From Sanderia malayensis (Eukaryota > Cnidaria > Scyphozoa > Semaeostomeae > Pelagiidae): a stretch of 64,000 nt of DNA. Positions 22,790 through 36,019 of this stretch are shown in pieces. Position 1 is the first letter of the stretch. Each line of letters begins with the position of its first letter. Location: the NCBI GenBank assembly GCA_013076295.1, contig RQOL01000718.1, positions 4,996,081-5,060,080 on the forward strand, written 5' to 3'. The notes under the pieces are model-generated. The model saw only the letters and a program-made list of their open reading frames with translations. It was not told the origin of the DNA and searched no databases. The position numbers and the translations under genes were made by a program.

Positions 22790-25700
22790 AACAATAGCCC
22801 CAGCGTGTGTGACGGTGTGACCACAGAGCGCCGACTGTGTGTGACGGATTGTTTGCGCCAGGCCAGGAGACATTCTTTTTCGAGCCCGCGGACAATACGA
22901 AGACCTATTTATGTGTGCTTCGTGGATCGTGTGTGTGTTATCGAGATTATCGGAAGAACGAAAATCAGAAAGGTAAGTGATGTTTGAGTGACTTGGTATG
23001 TTAAATTTGTGTTAAAATTAGTTAGGTATAAAGTTTGCTTTGTTTTCCCACACTCAAAAACCTGTTGAATCATAGAAGGTAGGCCTAGCTAGCTAGCCTA
23101 GATAGGCCTAGGCCTAAGCTGAAAACCCCGATCATCGGCTTGGTTTGGTGTGGAAAAACTATATTTTGGGCAGACAGACTTTACGTATAGTTTATAACAA
23201 TTAGCTAGCTTGGCCTAGCTGGCTAGGTAGCTAATTTTACATCTCAGTGGGTTTAGCTAGGCTTGTCTACCTAGGCCTTAGCTCCTAAAAATGAAACATG
23301 AGATTTCATTTGTCAGTATAAATTGCCAATATGGAAATAAATTTTGAAGATTGATAATCTTTATGATTTCAGCAATGGACAATAAGAGACCAGCCACATA
23401 TATGTTAATTTCTGATGATCAGAAAGCAAAATTGTTGTTTCACTACAACAGTGGCATGAAATCAACTTTGGACTCAGAAAGAATTGATACTGCTGCTGAA
23501 GAAACTGGTCTTTCAGCTCAAAAAATAAAGGTATTTGTTTACAAAATTTTATGCTTAGGCTTATGAAATTGATCAATTCACTTTGGTTTTTTACTCATTT
23601 TCAGATATGACCCTTGCCGCTTAATTGTATTTTTAATTCTTTTTAATAAAAGCAAGCTGGTTTCATTTGTCTCATGACTTCATATATTAATATGTATAAT
23701 GTCATTTTTCAAGAAATGGATTGGCAATCAAAATTTAAAATCTATGAAGAGAGCCAGAACAGAAAGTGAGGACAGAAGAGCAGAAGAAGGATGTGCAATT
23801 AAAAGAAGGAAAGGGGAGAGGAAATTGACAGCACAGAATGTGTATTATAGCAGATTGTCCAGAGAAGGTATTCACATTTTAAACTTTTAAACCAGGCACT
23901 ACAAGTTACATAATTTACATCTAGCTATTTGATATACTGGGTGAGTCAAAAAAAGTTGCAGCGTTTGTGATTTTTTAAATTGGTAATTTTTAGCATACAG
24001 TTCTCTAATACCTAATTTTTCAAAACTAGTGTTTGACAGAGATGTTAAACTGGTATTGCAAAATTTCTGATCAAAATCGGACATTTCTTCTCCGATTTAT
24101 GCGACAAATTGTAAGGAAGTCTGTCAAATTACAAAAATGGACCTAAAACAATTAAATATATATAATTAGTAAACCTCTCATTTTCACTATTGTCAGGCTG
24201 TACTGAAACACTGTCGGTTTTGATCAATACTTTTAGGCTGTTTTTGGAGATTTAACAGGTGATAGATTCTCAAAATCATCCTTATCACTTAAAACATGCC
24301 AGATGTTCACCAGATATTTTTTATTGCCAATTTCACATCCCAGCCACATACTGATTCCAAAACTTTTGGAATTGGAACACACCAATTTGAAAATTTTCAA
24401 GCAGCACAACTTTTTTTGACTCACACAGTATTATATTTATATATATAAATATAAATGTCCAGCTGCATATATATAAATAACATTTTACTGCAAATAGAAA
24501 CATACTATATTTTGATGCCTAGTGGAAATTCCATAACATACATATATATTTCTAGGGAAGCTAGCTGGATTCAAATCCAATGCTGAGCGGCACACATACA
24601 TGTCAACAACATGGCATAATTTAAGCCAAGCTGATCAGCAGTCATGCAAAGAAGAAGCAGCAAGACTTAATGAAAATTCTCCAGATCTCACAGAGGATGA
24701 GAAAATTGTTCAAATAAAGCACATCAAGAAGAAGCTTATAAATAATGTATATGTTTGCTATCATTTGTCTTTTGTAGACATTTATAGTACTTTTTCTATG
24801 AAAACTGTCTTAGGCTTTTCAACTGATTACATTTAATTACTTGTTTGACCCCTTTTGTGACAGTTAAAAGACCCAAAAATTAGAATTTGTGAAAATGTTT
24901 GTGCACTGCTATACCATGTTATATTTTATTGTATTATTGTACCATTGTATTGTTTATGAGTTTCAAATTACTTAAAATAAATACTGCTTATGTTTCAGAT
25001 AATGCAGCTTGAACAACTTGGAGTTGAGAGTTCCAACATTGTATTGGATAAACATGGCGATATTTCTTTTTTTGGATCCAGACGTGGCATAGAATTTCTA
25101 AGCAGTGCACCTCAAATTGATTTTGAGTTCAGAAAGTGTTTTGGTAAGCATTTTTTTTTAAGTTTTTATATACTTAGTATTTATATAAAGATGTCTGAGT
25201 AGATGACTGGGAGTTGCTGGTATTTTTATTATGAAGTCTTGACCAAATAGTCACCTTTCGGACACCTGAATTCATGAAGCCATGGTTTTTTCTTTCTTAA
25301 TATTATTTGGTGTGTGTATGCAATGATTCCAGGACAGCATGAAGTTTGAAGCCAATTGCTCTTCTTTTTTAGATGTTAAAGAAAAAGAGAAAAATTTCAG
25401 CTACAAAGACTTGCAAACTGTTTTCAATGAAGCATATGGTATGTTGTCTTGTGACACAAAGTTTCAGATATTTGTGCAACAACATATTTTTATTTGTGGA
25501 TCTAAGTTTGGTTTGTTTTCACTGTTGTTTTGTTATGTGATTAATCAGTTGCTACATAGATGTCTTTGTTTTGTAGCCAAAGCTATCAATTGCAAAAATG
25601 CCAAGGTTCCTTATTTGAAAGGAAACTTCTACATAGAAGGAATACCGGACAACATCCCATGGAAAAAGGAGAATGGACAAGTGAAGAAGCCAACTGATTA

Positions 25701-26406
25701 TGGACAGGCTCAAATTGACAAAATAATGAGCAAAAAAAATGATATCGTTTTCAAGCCTTTCATGCCAGCGCTTGTTCCCCCCTCTTCTGCCTCGTCTGGA
25801 GCCACATGTAATAATATGACGTCTGTTGCTCCTCCGACTACCGAGTCAGATAATGCAGAAAGTGAAGCTGAAGCCGAGGAAAGCCATGTAAATGTGAATT
25901 TGCCAGTTTGCATGCTGAAAGTAGTCGACGAGGAGGTGGGAAAGAGAGTCCTGAATGGTGGTGCAAAGATCCAAGAGACGGAAATAGACATTTTGAACAA
26001 TTTACGGAAAGGTGAGCTCGCTGAGCTGCAGAATAGGTATAACGAATACTTTACTCAAGAGGCGTTGCATGCTCTAACAGCGAATTATAATTCCCTGCAA
26101 GGTGGCATTATCTTTGCAACCTATACGGAAAATCCCAGAGTATTTTGGCTCTTCTACTACGAAGGCATCGAAGAAGACATCGAGAATCTAAGCGATGATG
26201 GCACTGTCCCTGGTTGCTGGTTGGACAAAAAGAAAGGGAGATGCTATCATTTTCTGAGCACACCCACGTCCATCAAGAAGAAAAGCATAATAAAAGATAC
26301 ACGTGGACATGTTATTGCTTGGAAGCACAAAATCGACGAAGGAACAAAACAACTTGCAATCGACAATGATTTTCTGGCTTTATTGAAAAAAACTATTAGG
26401 AAGTAA
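22790..26406 (+). CDS. Companion gene of the KDZ element, homeodomain-like N-terminus
   Basis: A non-coding first exon ends at GAAAG|GTAAGT (22972). Coding exons: 23375-23530, 23713-23867, 24556-24746, 24999-25143, 25335-25438 and 25577-26406, all with GT/AG edges. Residues 8-60 look like a helix-turn-helix/homeodomain fold: LISDDQKAKLLFHY, ETGLSAQKIK joined to KWIGNQNLKSMKR, the WxxN position of homeodomain helix 3. The next exon resembles an HMG-box-like helical segment (WHNLSQADQQSCKEEAARLN). The C-terminal half has KVPYLKGNFYIEGIPDNIPW and an acidic helical tail. The 25143/25335 junction is out of phase by one base as I read it, so either the gene is slightly damaged or I have a wrong splice site. 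Probably a DNA-binding accessory protein. Family not recognised with certainty. Confidence 0.6.
23079..23285. repeat. Subterminal AGGCCTAG/CTAGCTAG-rich segment
   Basis: Overlapping short palindromes (TAGGCCTA, TAGCTAGCTA, CCTAGGCC) are packed in the first coding-gene intron of the KDZ element. The same motifs recur near the other end (about 35806-35985: GGCTAGGCTAG, GGCCTAGCTAGCTAA, GCCTAGGCC). Their placement on both sides resembles subterminal transposase-binding repeats. Confidence 0.5.
23937..24428. mobile_element. 492-bp mariner-like non-autonomous element in an intron
   Basis: Left end CTGGGTGAGTCAAAAAAAGT and right end ACTTTTTTTGACTCACACAG are inverted and flanked by TA (23935-23936 and 24429-24430). 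It sits entirely within the intron between exons 23713-23867 and 24556-24746. No coding capacity is evident. A truncated relative is at 30004-30161. Confidence 0.75.
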
Positions 26407-27132
26407 TAAATTTAGTAGGTAGTTTTGTTTCCGTACCCATCATTGTCATCAGCAATGTAAACCTAACTCTGGTTATTTACGGGATTTATGGGCAAAAAGT
26501 CAGAAAATATAACTTCGCGTTTTTTCTAAGCGTTTTATTGTACACAAAGTCTGTCTGTTTCTATCTTTTTGTTAATATCATGTTTCGTTAGACTTTATTA
26601 TATTAGAATTATTAAAAGTTTATCACTGAGTTTCTTTGTGTCTTTTTTTCGTTCAACCGTGAAATAAGAAAAAGGCTTTCCCTTACATCTACCTTAAATC
26701 AGTGATAAAAACAATGACAGAACAATATCAATAATTTGAGGAATTGTAAATTGTTTCTTGTCACTGCCGCCTCTTTTCAGAATTGAGACCCCGATTATAC
26801 TATGACAACAGTACAAAACACTGAAACATTTTTGTAGCTGGCATAAAATGAAAATGAGTTTGGAAACGGCATTTGATCCGTTATCAAAGCTTTCCGTTTA
26901 CAAGAGTTAACACTAGAACGTTTTATGATCTTTTCGATTCGTGTCTATCCAAAAACCGTTTTCATTTCATGACGGCAACAAAAGCGTTTCGGTGAAAATG
27001 TTCTCACAGTTATCATGTCTCCTCATTCGATTACCGTAAGTCCTCAAAGAAGCCCTCATGGGAGGTTATTCGATTCCAGCAAAAATATCATATCTTTAAT
27101 TTTTCTCAATTATCAAAGTTCTCACTCAATGT
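26407..27132. other. Non-coding stretch before the satellite array
   Basis: This is the 3' flank of the companion gene. It is AT-rich with short homopolymers; I see no gene, hairpin or repeat of note. Confidence 0.5.
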
Positions 27133-29480
27133 GGAACAAATTCTACGTTAATTGGTCGTTTCAAGGGCGAATTATAGCAAAAAAATCGATTAAAGGGGCC
27201 TGGGGCGAGTCAAAAAATACTCCTAAACTGTGTCAAATAGCTTGAAATTCATTCTATAATGGGCTGCAAATTAGCTGTAAACAAACAAGCAATCTATTCG
27301 CGCATCACCAAGAAATTTCGAAGAATTTAGAAAAGAAAATTTGTCTTCGAGTTTCAAGTTTTTTCTCAAGGGCTTTCCTTGCCTTGCAGTGTGACTTATG
27401 GCCGAAGACTTTATTATTTAAATAACTACATGGTCAAATGGATTTACAAGTATAAAGGCTAGTTTTTTTGGTAAAATTGAACAAATTCTACGTTAATTGG
27501 TCGTTTCAAGGGCGAATTATAGCAAAAAAATCGATTAAAGGGGCCTGGGGCGAGTCAAAAAATACTCTTAAACTGTGCCAAATAGCTTGAAATTCATTCT
27601 ATAGTGGGCTGCAAAATAGCTGTAAACAAACAAGCAATCTATTCGCGCATCACCAAGAAATTTCGAAGAATTTAGAAAAAAAAATTTGTCTTCGAGTTTC
27701 AAGTTTTTTCTTAAGAGCTTTCCGTGCCTTGTAGTATGACTTATGGCCCAAGACTTTATTATTTAAATAACTACATGGTCAAATGGATTTACAAGTATAA
27801 AGGCTGGTTTTTTGGTAAAATTGAACAAATTCTACGTTAATTGGTCGTTTCAAGGGCGAATTATAGCAAAAATATCGATTAAAGGGGCCTGGGGCGAGTC
27901 AAAAAAATACTCTTAAACTGTGCCAAATAGCTTGAAATTCATTCTATAGTGGGCTGCAAAATAGCTGTAAACAAACAAGCAATCTATTCGCGCATCACCA
28001 AGAAATTTCGAAGAATTTAGAAAAAAAAATTTGTCTTCGAGTTTAAAGTTTTTTCTCAAGGGCTTTCTGTGCCTTGTAGTATGACTTATGGCCCAAGACT
28101 TTATTATTTAAATAACTACCTGGTCAAATGGATTTACAAGTATAAAGGCTGGTTTTTTTGGTAACATTGAACAAATTCTACGTTAATTGGTCGTTTCAAG
28201 GGCGAATTATAGCAAAAAAATCGATTAAAGGGGCCTGGGGCGAGTCAAAAAAATGCTCTTAAACTGTGCCAAATAGCTTGAAATTCATTCTATAATGGGC
28301 TGCAAATTAGCTGTAAACAAACAAGCAATCTATTCGCGCATCACCAAGAAATTTCGAAGAATTTAGAAAAAAAAATTTGTCTTCGAGTTTCAAGTTTTTT
28401 TTAAGAGCTTTCCGTGCCTTGTAGTATGACTTATGGCCCAAGACCTTATTATTTAAATAACTACATGGTCAAATGGATTTACAAGTATAAAGGCTGGTTT
28501 TTTGGTAAAATTGAACAAATTCTACGTTGATTGGTCGTTTCAAGGGCGAATTATAGCAAAAAAATCGATTAAAGGGGCCTGGGGCGAGTCAAAAAAATAC
28601 TCTTAAACTGTGCCAAATAGCTTGAAATTCATTCTATAGTGGGCTGCAAAATAGCTGTAAACAAACAAGCAATCTATTCGCGCATCACCAAGAAATTTCG
28701 AAGAATTTAGAAAAAAAAATTTGTCTTCGAGTTTCAAGTTTTTTCTCAAGGGCTTTCTGTGCCTTGTAGTATGACTTATGGCCCAAGACTTTAGTATTTA
28801 AATAACTACATGGTCAAATGGATTTACAAGTATAAAGGCTGGTTTTTTGGTAAAATTGAACAAATTCTACGTTAATTGGTCGTTTCAAGGGCGAATTATA
28901 GCAAAAAAATTGATTAAAGGGGCCTGGGGCGAGTCAAAAAAATACTCTTAAACTGTGCCAAATAGCTTGAAATTCATTCTATAATGGGCTGCAAATTAGC
29001 TGTAAACAAACAAGCAATCTATTCGCGCATCACCAAGAAATTTCGAAGAATTTAGAAAAAAAATTTGTCTTCGAGTTTCAAGTTTTTTCTTAAGAGCTTT
29101 CCGTGCCTTGTAGTATGACTTATGGCCCAAGACTTTATTATTTAAATAACTACATGGTCAAATGGATTTAGAAGTATAAAGGCTGGTTTTTTGGTAAAAT
29201 TGAACAAATTCTACGTTAATTGGTCGTTTCAAGGGCGAATTATAGCAAAAAAATTGATTAAAGGGGCCTGGGGCGAGTCAAAAAAATACTCTTAAACTGT
29301 GCCAAATAGCTTGAAATTCATTCTATAATGGGCTGCAAATTAGCTGTAAACAAACAAGCAATCTATTCGCGCATCACCAAGAAATTTCGAAGAATTTAGA
29401 AAAAAAATTTGTCTTCCAGTTTCAAGTTTTTTCTCAAGGGCTTTCCTTGCCTTGCAGTGTGACTTATGGCCCAAGACTTA
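27133..29480. repeat. 345-bp tandem satellite array, 6.8 copies
   Basis: The marker TCTACGTT(A/G)ATTGGTCG occurs at 27142, 27487, 27831, 28177, 28521, 28866 and 29210, a period of 344-346. Copies differ by few substitutions. Copies 2, 4 and 6 carry TTAAGAGCTTTCCGTGCC, while 3 and 5 carry CTCAAGGGCTTTCTGTGCC. The first and last copies share CTCAAGGGCTTTCCTTGCC. The array therefore has a two-unit higher order (about 690 bp). It lies between the two genes of the KDZ element and has no open frame preserved across copies. Confidence 0.92.
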
Positions 29481-30003
29481 TCGTTTTGTTGGTAAAATGG
29501 AACATGATACCACTCATCACATCATGATTTACTGTTCATCATAAATGAGGTTTCTAAATCGCACAATTGCACTCAGTGTCAATACTCATTTCTTAACCAG
29601 GCAGCAGCACCTCTCTTGTAAAAAAGTTCTCTATGGTACATTGATGACAGAAGACTCAGTCTTGGTTTTCCTTCATTTTTCCTCTTTTTCAAGAACATTC
29701 ATGTTTTCTACAAATGAGTAAAATAAAATTAATAGCACAAAAGATAATCTCTGTTTTTCATTTCAACCAAGTAGCAAAAAGGAAGTAATGCCAAACAATG
29801 TTAAATTAGAGTCACTACGTATTGGCGTACTTAGTAAGACCAAAGCCTTTTACATTGCTTACCATCAGACAGTCCTATCTTCTGTACACACTGAGTTCCA
29901 AGAGCTGCCTGTACAAATTTGCATCAGTTAAAGTAACACACCATGAAGAGAGAGGTCCCCCTTCGTTCTTCAAAAACATAGTCACACAGACGTACGTTAA
30001 ATT

Positions 30004-30161
30004 TTCACAAATTTTTGCATAATTCGCAACATATATGTCCGATTTCAGCCAAATAATTTTTCATAACTAATTCCACATTCCAGCCACACGTTAGGAATTG
30101 GAGTGTGTTATCAACAATTTAAAAAATCACAAACGCCGAAACTTTTTTTTGACTCACCCGG
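30004..30161. mobile_element. Truncated mariner-like non-autonomous element
   Basis: The right end TTTTGACTCACCCGG (ending at 30161, followed by TA) and the interior ATCACAAACG block match, in inverted orientation, the left end of the element at 23937-24428; the ATTCCACATTCCAGCCACA block matches that element's right half. Only about 160 bp remain. The rest of 29481-30450 shows no gene. Confidence 0.6.
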
Positions 30162-30452
30162 TATAAAGTTTCATATAATTCAAAAGTATATAAAGTTTTT
30201 TTAAGCACATACAGCTTGCGGCAGTAATTTGAATGCTTCATCGAAAGTTCGCTTTCTGGTCAAGGGGTCAAATATGTTACGAGTACCTACAATTAAAATA
30301 AGCCACCATCCAGAAAACTGTATTCAAAACCGAATATCAGTTTAAAAAAATACAAATTGCATATCAACAGACACCAGTCAATTTTTTTAGTTAATACCTA
30401 CTCAAAATTAATAAATTCATACAGTCTTTAGCAAATGCTTAACATGTTGTTA

Positions 30453-33400
30453 TCAACTTTCAAATGTATTATCAGAGTCCGATTCTTCATCTGTCAACCC
30501 ATCCAGTTCTTCAAAATCATCATCACTGTCACTGTCGTATTCAGCCTCTCCAGAAAAAGCGATATCCGCTAAAAATTCGCACCCCGTGTGGGTGACTGAG
30601 AATGGGATCTCTTGTCCAAATTTGTTGTATGTAGCCTTTGTGGTTATAATTTCATTTTTTATGATAAGAACGTGCTTGTTTAGAATACTTTTAAGGCCCA
30701 GTGAATTCGAGTCCTCGTTATCAGACAACTGGCCCACCTTTTCCTTCAACATGTTGACATTCTTCAACTTCGATTTCAAAAGAATTTCACATTCTGCATG
30801 TAAAAGATTTCGTTCTTCTTCACATCTTTTTTCCAACTCCGACAAATCAATAATTCGTCGTTTGATAGCAAACGGTACTTTGTCTTGAAGACTTAAGGAA
30901 GTTTGAGTATCCGCATACTTTTGATAAAGACTGGAATTGGGATCTTTGGCTTCTTCAAATGACACAGACTCTAGCAAAGAAGGAACATGTTCTTTCAGCA
31001 ATGAGAGTTGTGCATTGTACTTGGATATTTCCAGTTTTAGTCGCTTTGTTTGCTGGGTAACTCTGCGTGCAAGTCGAATAGCTTGTTTTTGCCCTTCTGT
31101 GAAACAAAATTTTGAAATGTTAAGCAAAAATTAAAAATAACTAATCAACATTCTTGTTATCAGAAAAGGTTCTAGTTGCATTTCATCTAATTCCTTTTTT
31201 GACACAGTAAAGTAAACTAGTAAATTAAAAAAGCATTTTTATTTTAATTAGTGCACCCGTCGACTTTAATTAGTTTGATGTACATTTGTAAAAAAAAGCA
31301 GTCCAGATTATTCATCTATCTCATCGATGTAAAAAAAGCTACATCAATAGTAACAAAATCGATATTTAAATCGACATATAACATACGCGAATATCTCTCC
31401 TTTAACATGAGTTGCAAATGACGCTCTACTGCCATTGAGCGGAGATTCTGTAGGAAAGTATCCCTCCTTGCAGTTTCAATCTCTTGCATTACAGAAGTAA
31501 ATCTTGCGTTACTCAGCTTCCAGCGACTTTTCATTCCTTTTTGTTTTTCAATTTTTGTTAATTTGCAGTCAATCCTGAATAAAATACACAAAATTAAATA
31601 ATAAGCAGAAATAACAGAAAGATTTACAATATTAACATTAAATAGCTGTAATGGATGGTACATCAAGCATAAAAATATGTACAAATCAAATATCAAGCAC
31701 CAGGAACAGAAGTTTGCTTGCTCACAAAACAAAGATAACTCACCTTTTTGCCTTTAAGACTAAGTTTGAAGGGTTTGATGAATCGACTTCTGATACATCA
31801 CATGACGCAATCGTGTTCCTGTGTGTTAAATTAACAACTAATTTCAGCAATCCAATTATTTTGGCATCTAATCCAATTAAAAAGTCGAGATGCTACATTT
31901 AATACAGGTTGTCGACATTGCACTTGATATATCTTACACACGTCATGGTTAAATTATTTAAATAATTATTTGCAAGCTTAAGTGTTGCTATTGATAATAT
32001 TTTACCGTATTTGGTTGTGTTGCCAAAGTAGCTGTGCATACTCTTGCTCCCAAGACAAAGTAGATCTAGTAGCAGCTGCAAAAGACATAATGCGAATATA
32101 TATAGTGTGCACTAAACTTATTCAATAATGAGATTGTCCGAGTGTGGTACTTACCTTTATTTGCACAAACCAAAGCCAGTTCTTCTTGTTTCCATTTAGA
32201 AACAATTGTCTCTGTTACTGGTTTCACATCAGCTGAAAAAAGTAAGCTTCAATTAAAATTAGCATCAGTGATTTGCAACATTCAACTTCAATCATGGTAA
32301 ATTTCTGCCACCATGCTGCAATTTCACAATATACACAAAGTAATAGATATTTAAAATAAAGAATATGTAAGTACAAAAATCACACCTGGCAGCCCATCGA
32401 TGATTTTGTTCTTTTCCATGGCCGATTTCACCTTTAAACATTCAGACTTCTGCAGACCTTGCAAGAGATACCTACCTGTTGGCATAAAATTTTAATTCAG
32501 ACAGTCAAATAAAAAGATTATACACAATATTTGAAATGTTCGATTACACAAAATAAAAATAAAAATTTCAATGTCATGAAAACAACTATATATCAAATGT
32601 AAACCTTGATTCCTGTTAATTCTCCTTGCATAATGAAGAAGAGCCTCTGTAAGTATGTCAGTCCGCCGACTTGGCGCCATTTCTTTGGTCATGTAGCAGA
32701 ATTTCCTCAAGTATGACCAAAGGCGTTCTATCCCCTCACCATCTGTCAAACCAAAACCTTCATTGCGTCGGGGTGAATATAAAACCTAAAAAAAATTGCA
32801 GTACTATTAAATATCTTGCAAACTACACATCATATTTAGCTAAAGAAATCATTTACAGTAGTTCAGTAAAGAAAGCATGACAACCAATAGTAAAACGAAG
32901 CTCAAAATAAATTAATTACCTGACACTTTGAAACATGTACGTAAGCATGAAATAAGGGAATTCCAAATTTTACTCTATCAATCACATCTTCAAGTCCGTA
33001 ACTGGCATAGTTTACCTTTGTTAAAAGTAATGAAAACAGATCATAAAAAACATCCTATGGGTTTCTATTTCAAAATTAGGAGCTGTGGCAGCACAATTGC
33101 AGGCATTGGCGGTATTCGCACACTAATTTTCTGTTCACTATTAAAAAGAAAGCTTCAGGTTATAGCTCAAAACGAAAACTTAAATAAATACCTCCAGATG
33201 TCTTTTTAGGATGCAAGCAATGTCGTACATACACTTCAATTCAACATCTTTGGAATTTATATATGGCTCTACCATTCTCTTCAACTCATAAACAGCATAT
33301 GCAATAGTGGAAAAAATAATGTCACCATTGATATATATATATAATTGATTCAATGCAAGAAAAGAGAATATTTAGTGTTAAAAACTGAATTCAAAATGTT

Positions 33401-35959
33401 ACCGTTCTCCGTGTTTGAGACTGCTGAATCCCTTTGGAAAGCCATGTCTACATATTCGTCCAAATACTGCTTTTTCATCATATCTGTCATTCTTTCCCTT
33501 TGATCTCAATGAAGTTTCAATCTCCCCAGCTTTGTATTGATTGCAGGGCTGTGAAATCACAATAAAAATGACCATTCACAGAAAAACTAATGGCAACAGA
33601 ATCTTTGAGCAACAACCAAACAATAATTTTTGAAGACTTGTTCAAGAAACTAAAAGCTTTCTAAAAGCTATTATATTCAAAATGTACAACAAAGCACAAA
33701 CTGTGATTTAACTAACATTTTCCAACTTCTCTGTATTTTTTGTGTGTTTTTCAACAAAATTATCAACATATGCTTGATCTGCAAACATATCACATTCAAA
33801 TCGGGGTGCATGAATACTGGTTCCTGCACTTTTCTTTCTTGGAAAACCAAAGCATGCATCCATCATCTCAATAATAGTTCCACTTTCACCAGGCTAAAAG
33901 TAGCAGTAAAATTTGATTTCAATTCAGACAAAAATTATTGAACCACCAGAAAGTATCTCAGTATTATTATTATTATATAATCATACACACTTATTCATCA
34001 TCAGTATTCAATTAAATAAATATATTTAGGAAGCAGGATCCATTTATAAGTTAGACGCAATACTTACTGATGGGCACAAGGTACAGTTCCCATTCTGAAT
34101 TCCTTGAAAGAACTCAAATAGCCTAAAAGTAAAAAACACATATGTGTATATTTTATAAATAATCAAGCAATTTTCTTTAAAGTTTCATTTATGCAGTAAA
34201 AAGTAAAAAAACTCAATCATTGCTGCATTGCTAGTCCCAGTTAACTACATTGATTCAGTAAATCAAAGCAAAGGAGTAAGTAAAACAAACAGACCTGAAT
34301 TCATCAAATGCAGGACCATTTAAAATCTTGTAGATGTTTTTGACCTGCAAAATAAAAAGAATTCCTACAATGTGTGCTTGTTGTTGTCATTGAATTGAAA
34401 TCTACACATATTTGCATTTAAAAGATTGCTAAAAATTCTGATGTAGTGGCAAACACATTGAAATTGAACTTACATAAACAGGAAGCAATGGGTTTTGTAA
34501 CAATTGCACAGCTGCACAAAGTTTGTCCAGTGATGCATGACACTCAAATAACAGGACATTCAGGAGTTTGAGGAGTCTGATGTCAAATGCTGTTTGAGGT
34601 TTATCACCTGTACTTGGCCAAAATCCCAAGGACACTAGACTTTCAGCTTCACTTTGACATTTGCAAAATAACACTTTTTTCAAATGTTGTCTTCCTAAGG
34701 AAAAATCCAGCTCAGAATTATCTCCAAAAATAACAATTTTCATGTGTTAAAATGTAATCAATTGAATTTGCTAGTTCTCAATTAATTTAACCAATTATGA
34801 CAGATCATAGAATATAGTAGCTTGCTCCATGTTGCCACTAACATATTGAAATTGCCAAAAAAGTGTTTGAATAAAAGCAATACGTAATAGCAACGTGTGT
34901 GCAGTTAAATGGATATGGAAAAATCTCTATTTATGTCCCCATTTATTCATTAAAACCAATGCCTCTCTTTTTAATACCCCATCCATCCATTAATGAGATT
35001 TGAGATGACCATATAAAAATAGATCCAACAAGATTACCTTGGAAATCGATGAAGATCATCTGTTTTGCATAATTTGCATCACGACAGATTTTATGTCCAG
35101 GAGGCTCCAACAGAAAGTTATTCACAAACAGGGGCAGAAATGTACCATTCTAAAAAATAGAACATGTTTATTATTATCCATGCACAGTAGTTGAAGCTTT
35201 TCCAAAGCACATTGCCAAACCTTAGAATGTAGTTGCCTGTCAATGAGTAATATTAATATTAATTAGATATAAATTTAATATAAAAATAAAAATACAAAAT
35301 TAAAAGTCATCTTTACCTTCCAAATCTCTAAAACATGAAACATGTTTTTGTTGTTATGTGTGGCTGTGGCACATTCAATGCAATAATTTTGTTGCCAGCC
35401 ACAATCCTGACATCTGCATACAGCTTTTCTTGGTTTTGTGCTTTGATCAATGCAAACCACACAAGCTGTATCAGCTGGTACATACTCTTGACTGACATAA
35501 GCCATCTTGATTCTTTCTGTTATATTTTCCCAGCAACTTTCTTCTCGAAATTTTCTCTGCTCATATGCATTAAAAGTGTGACATTTATTTGCACCTTTTT
35601 TCTTTCCATCCTCTTCACTTGGTCCATCCATGGGTAAATGTGACGGATATGTTGAATCTAAAGAAGATTCACAGAAAGCTGTTATCATGACATACATACA
35701 GATACAGGTACACTATTTAATTAGGTAGGTCAGCAGTGGGAGCCTTTTCAGGCTGATGTGGGGCCTGCCTAAATCCCATCCTAAATATCAGTGATATGGG
35801 CTTTCAGTAGGCTAGGCTAGTGAAAGAAAGTGTCACACACATTTTGTACACAGCAGCTTATCTTCCCTTTGATTTGGCCTAGCTAGCTAATACTAGGAGT
35901 CTTTAACTATTACTTGAGAACCAACAATATAAATTACACGCACCTGTTGCATCAGCCAT
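30453..35959 (-). CDS. KDZ (Zisupton-type) transposase, multi-exon
   Basis: Exons read on minus: 35959-35944, 35678-35317, 35149-35038, 34694-34474, 34344-34295, 34123-34073, 33893-33717, 33548-33403, ~33335-33190, 33015-32920, 32785-32605, 32475-32386, 32233-32155, 32075-32006, 31818-31744, 31575-31387 and 31096-30453. Most joins I checked are in phase. KDZ hallmarks: a CxC-type zinc domain (CVVCIDQS, CRCQDCGWQQNYCIECATAT, H..LEIW), VLFCKCQSEAESLVSLGFWP, PGESGTIIEMMDACFGFPRK, CMYDIACILKRHLE, VKFGIPLFHAYVHVSKCQ, then GLTDGEGIERLWSYLRKFCY and TKEMAPSRRTDILTEALLHY. A coiled, acidic C-terminus ends at 30453. No stop was seen. Exon ~33335-33190 lacks an obvious acceptor. Likely intact or nearly so. 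Confidence 0.82.
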
Positions 35960-36019
35960 TATTGGGCCTACGCCTAGGCCTAATGAAGCTGAAGCGGACC
36001 CCACACAATTTCCCTTTTT

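Noticed and set aside
27133..29480. CRISPR-like or viral repeat interpretation of the array
   Set aside because: Units are 345 bp, contiguous and without spacers, in a eukaryotic transposon; it is an ordinary tandem satellite.
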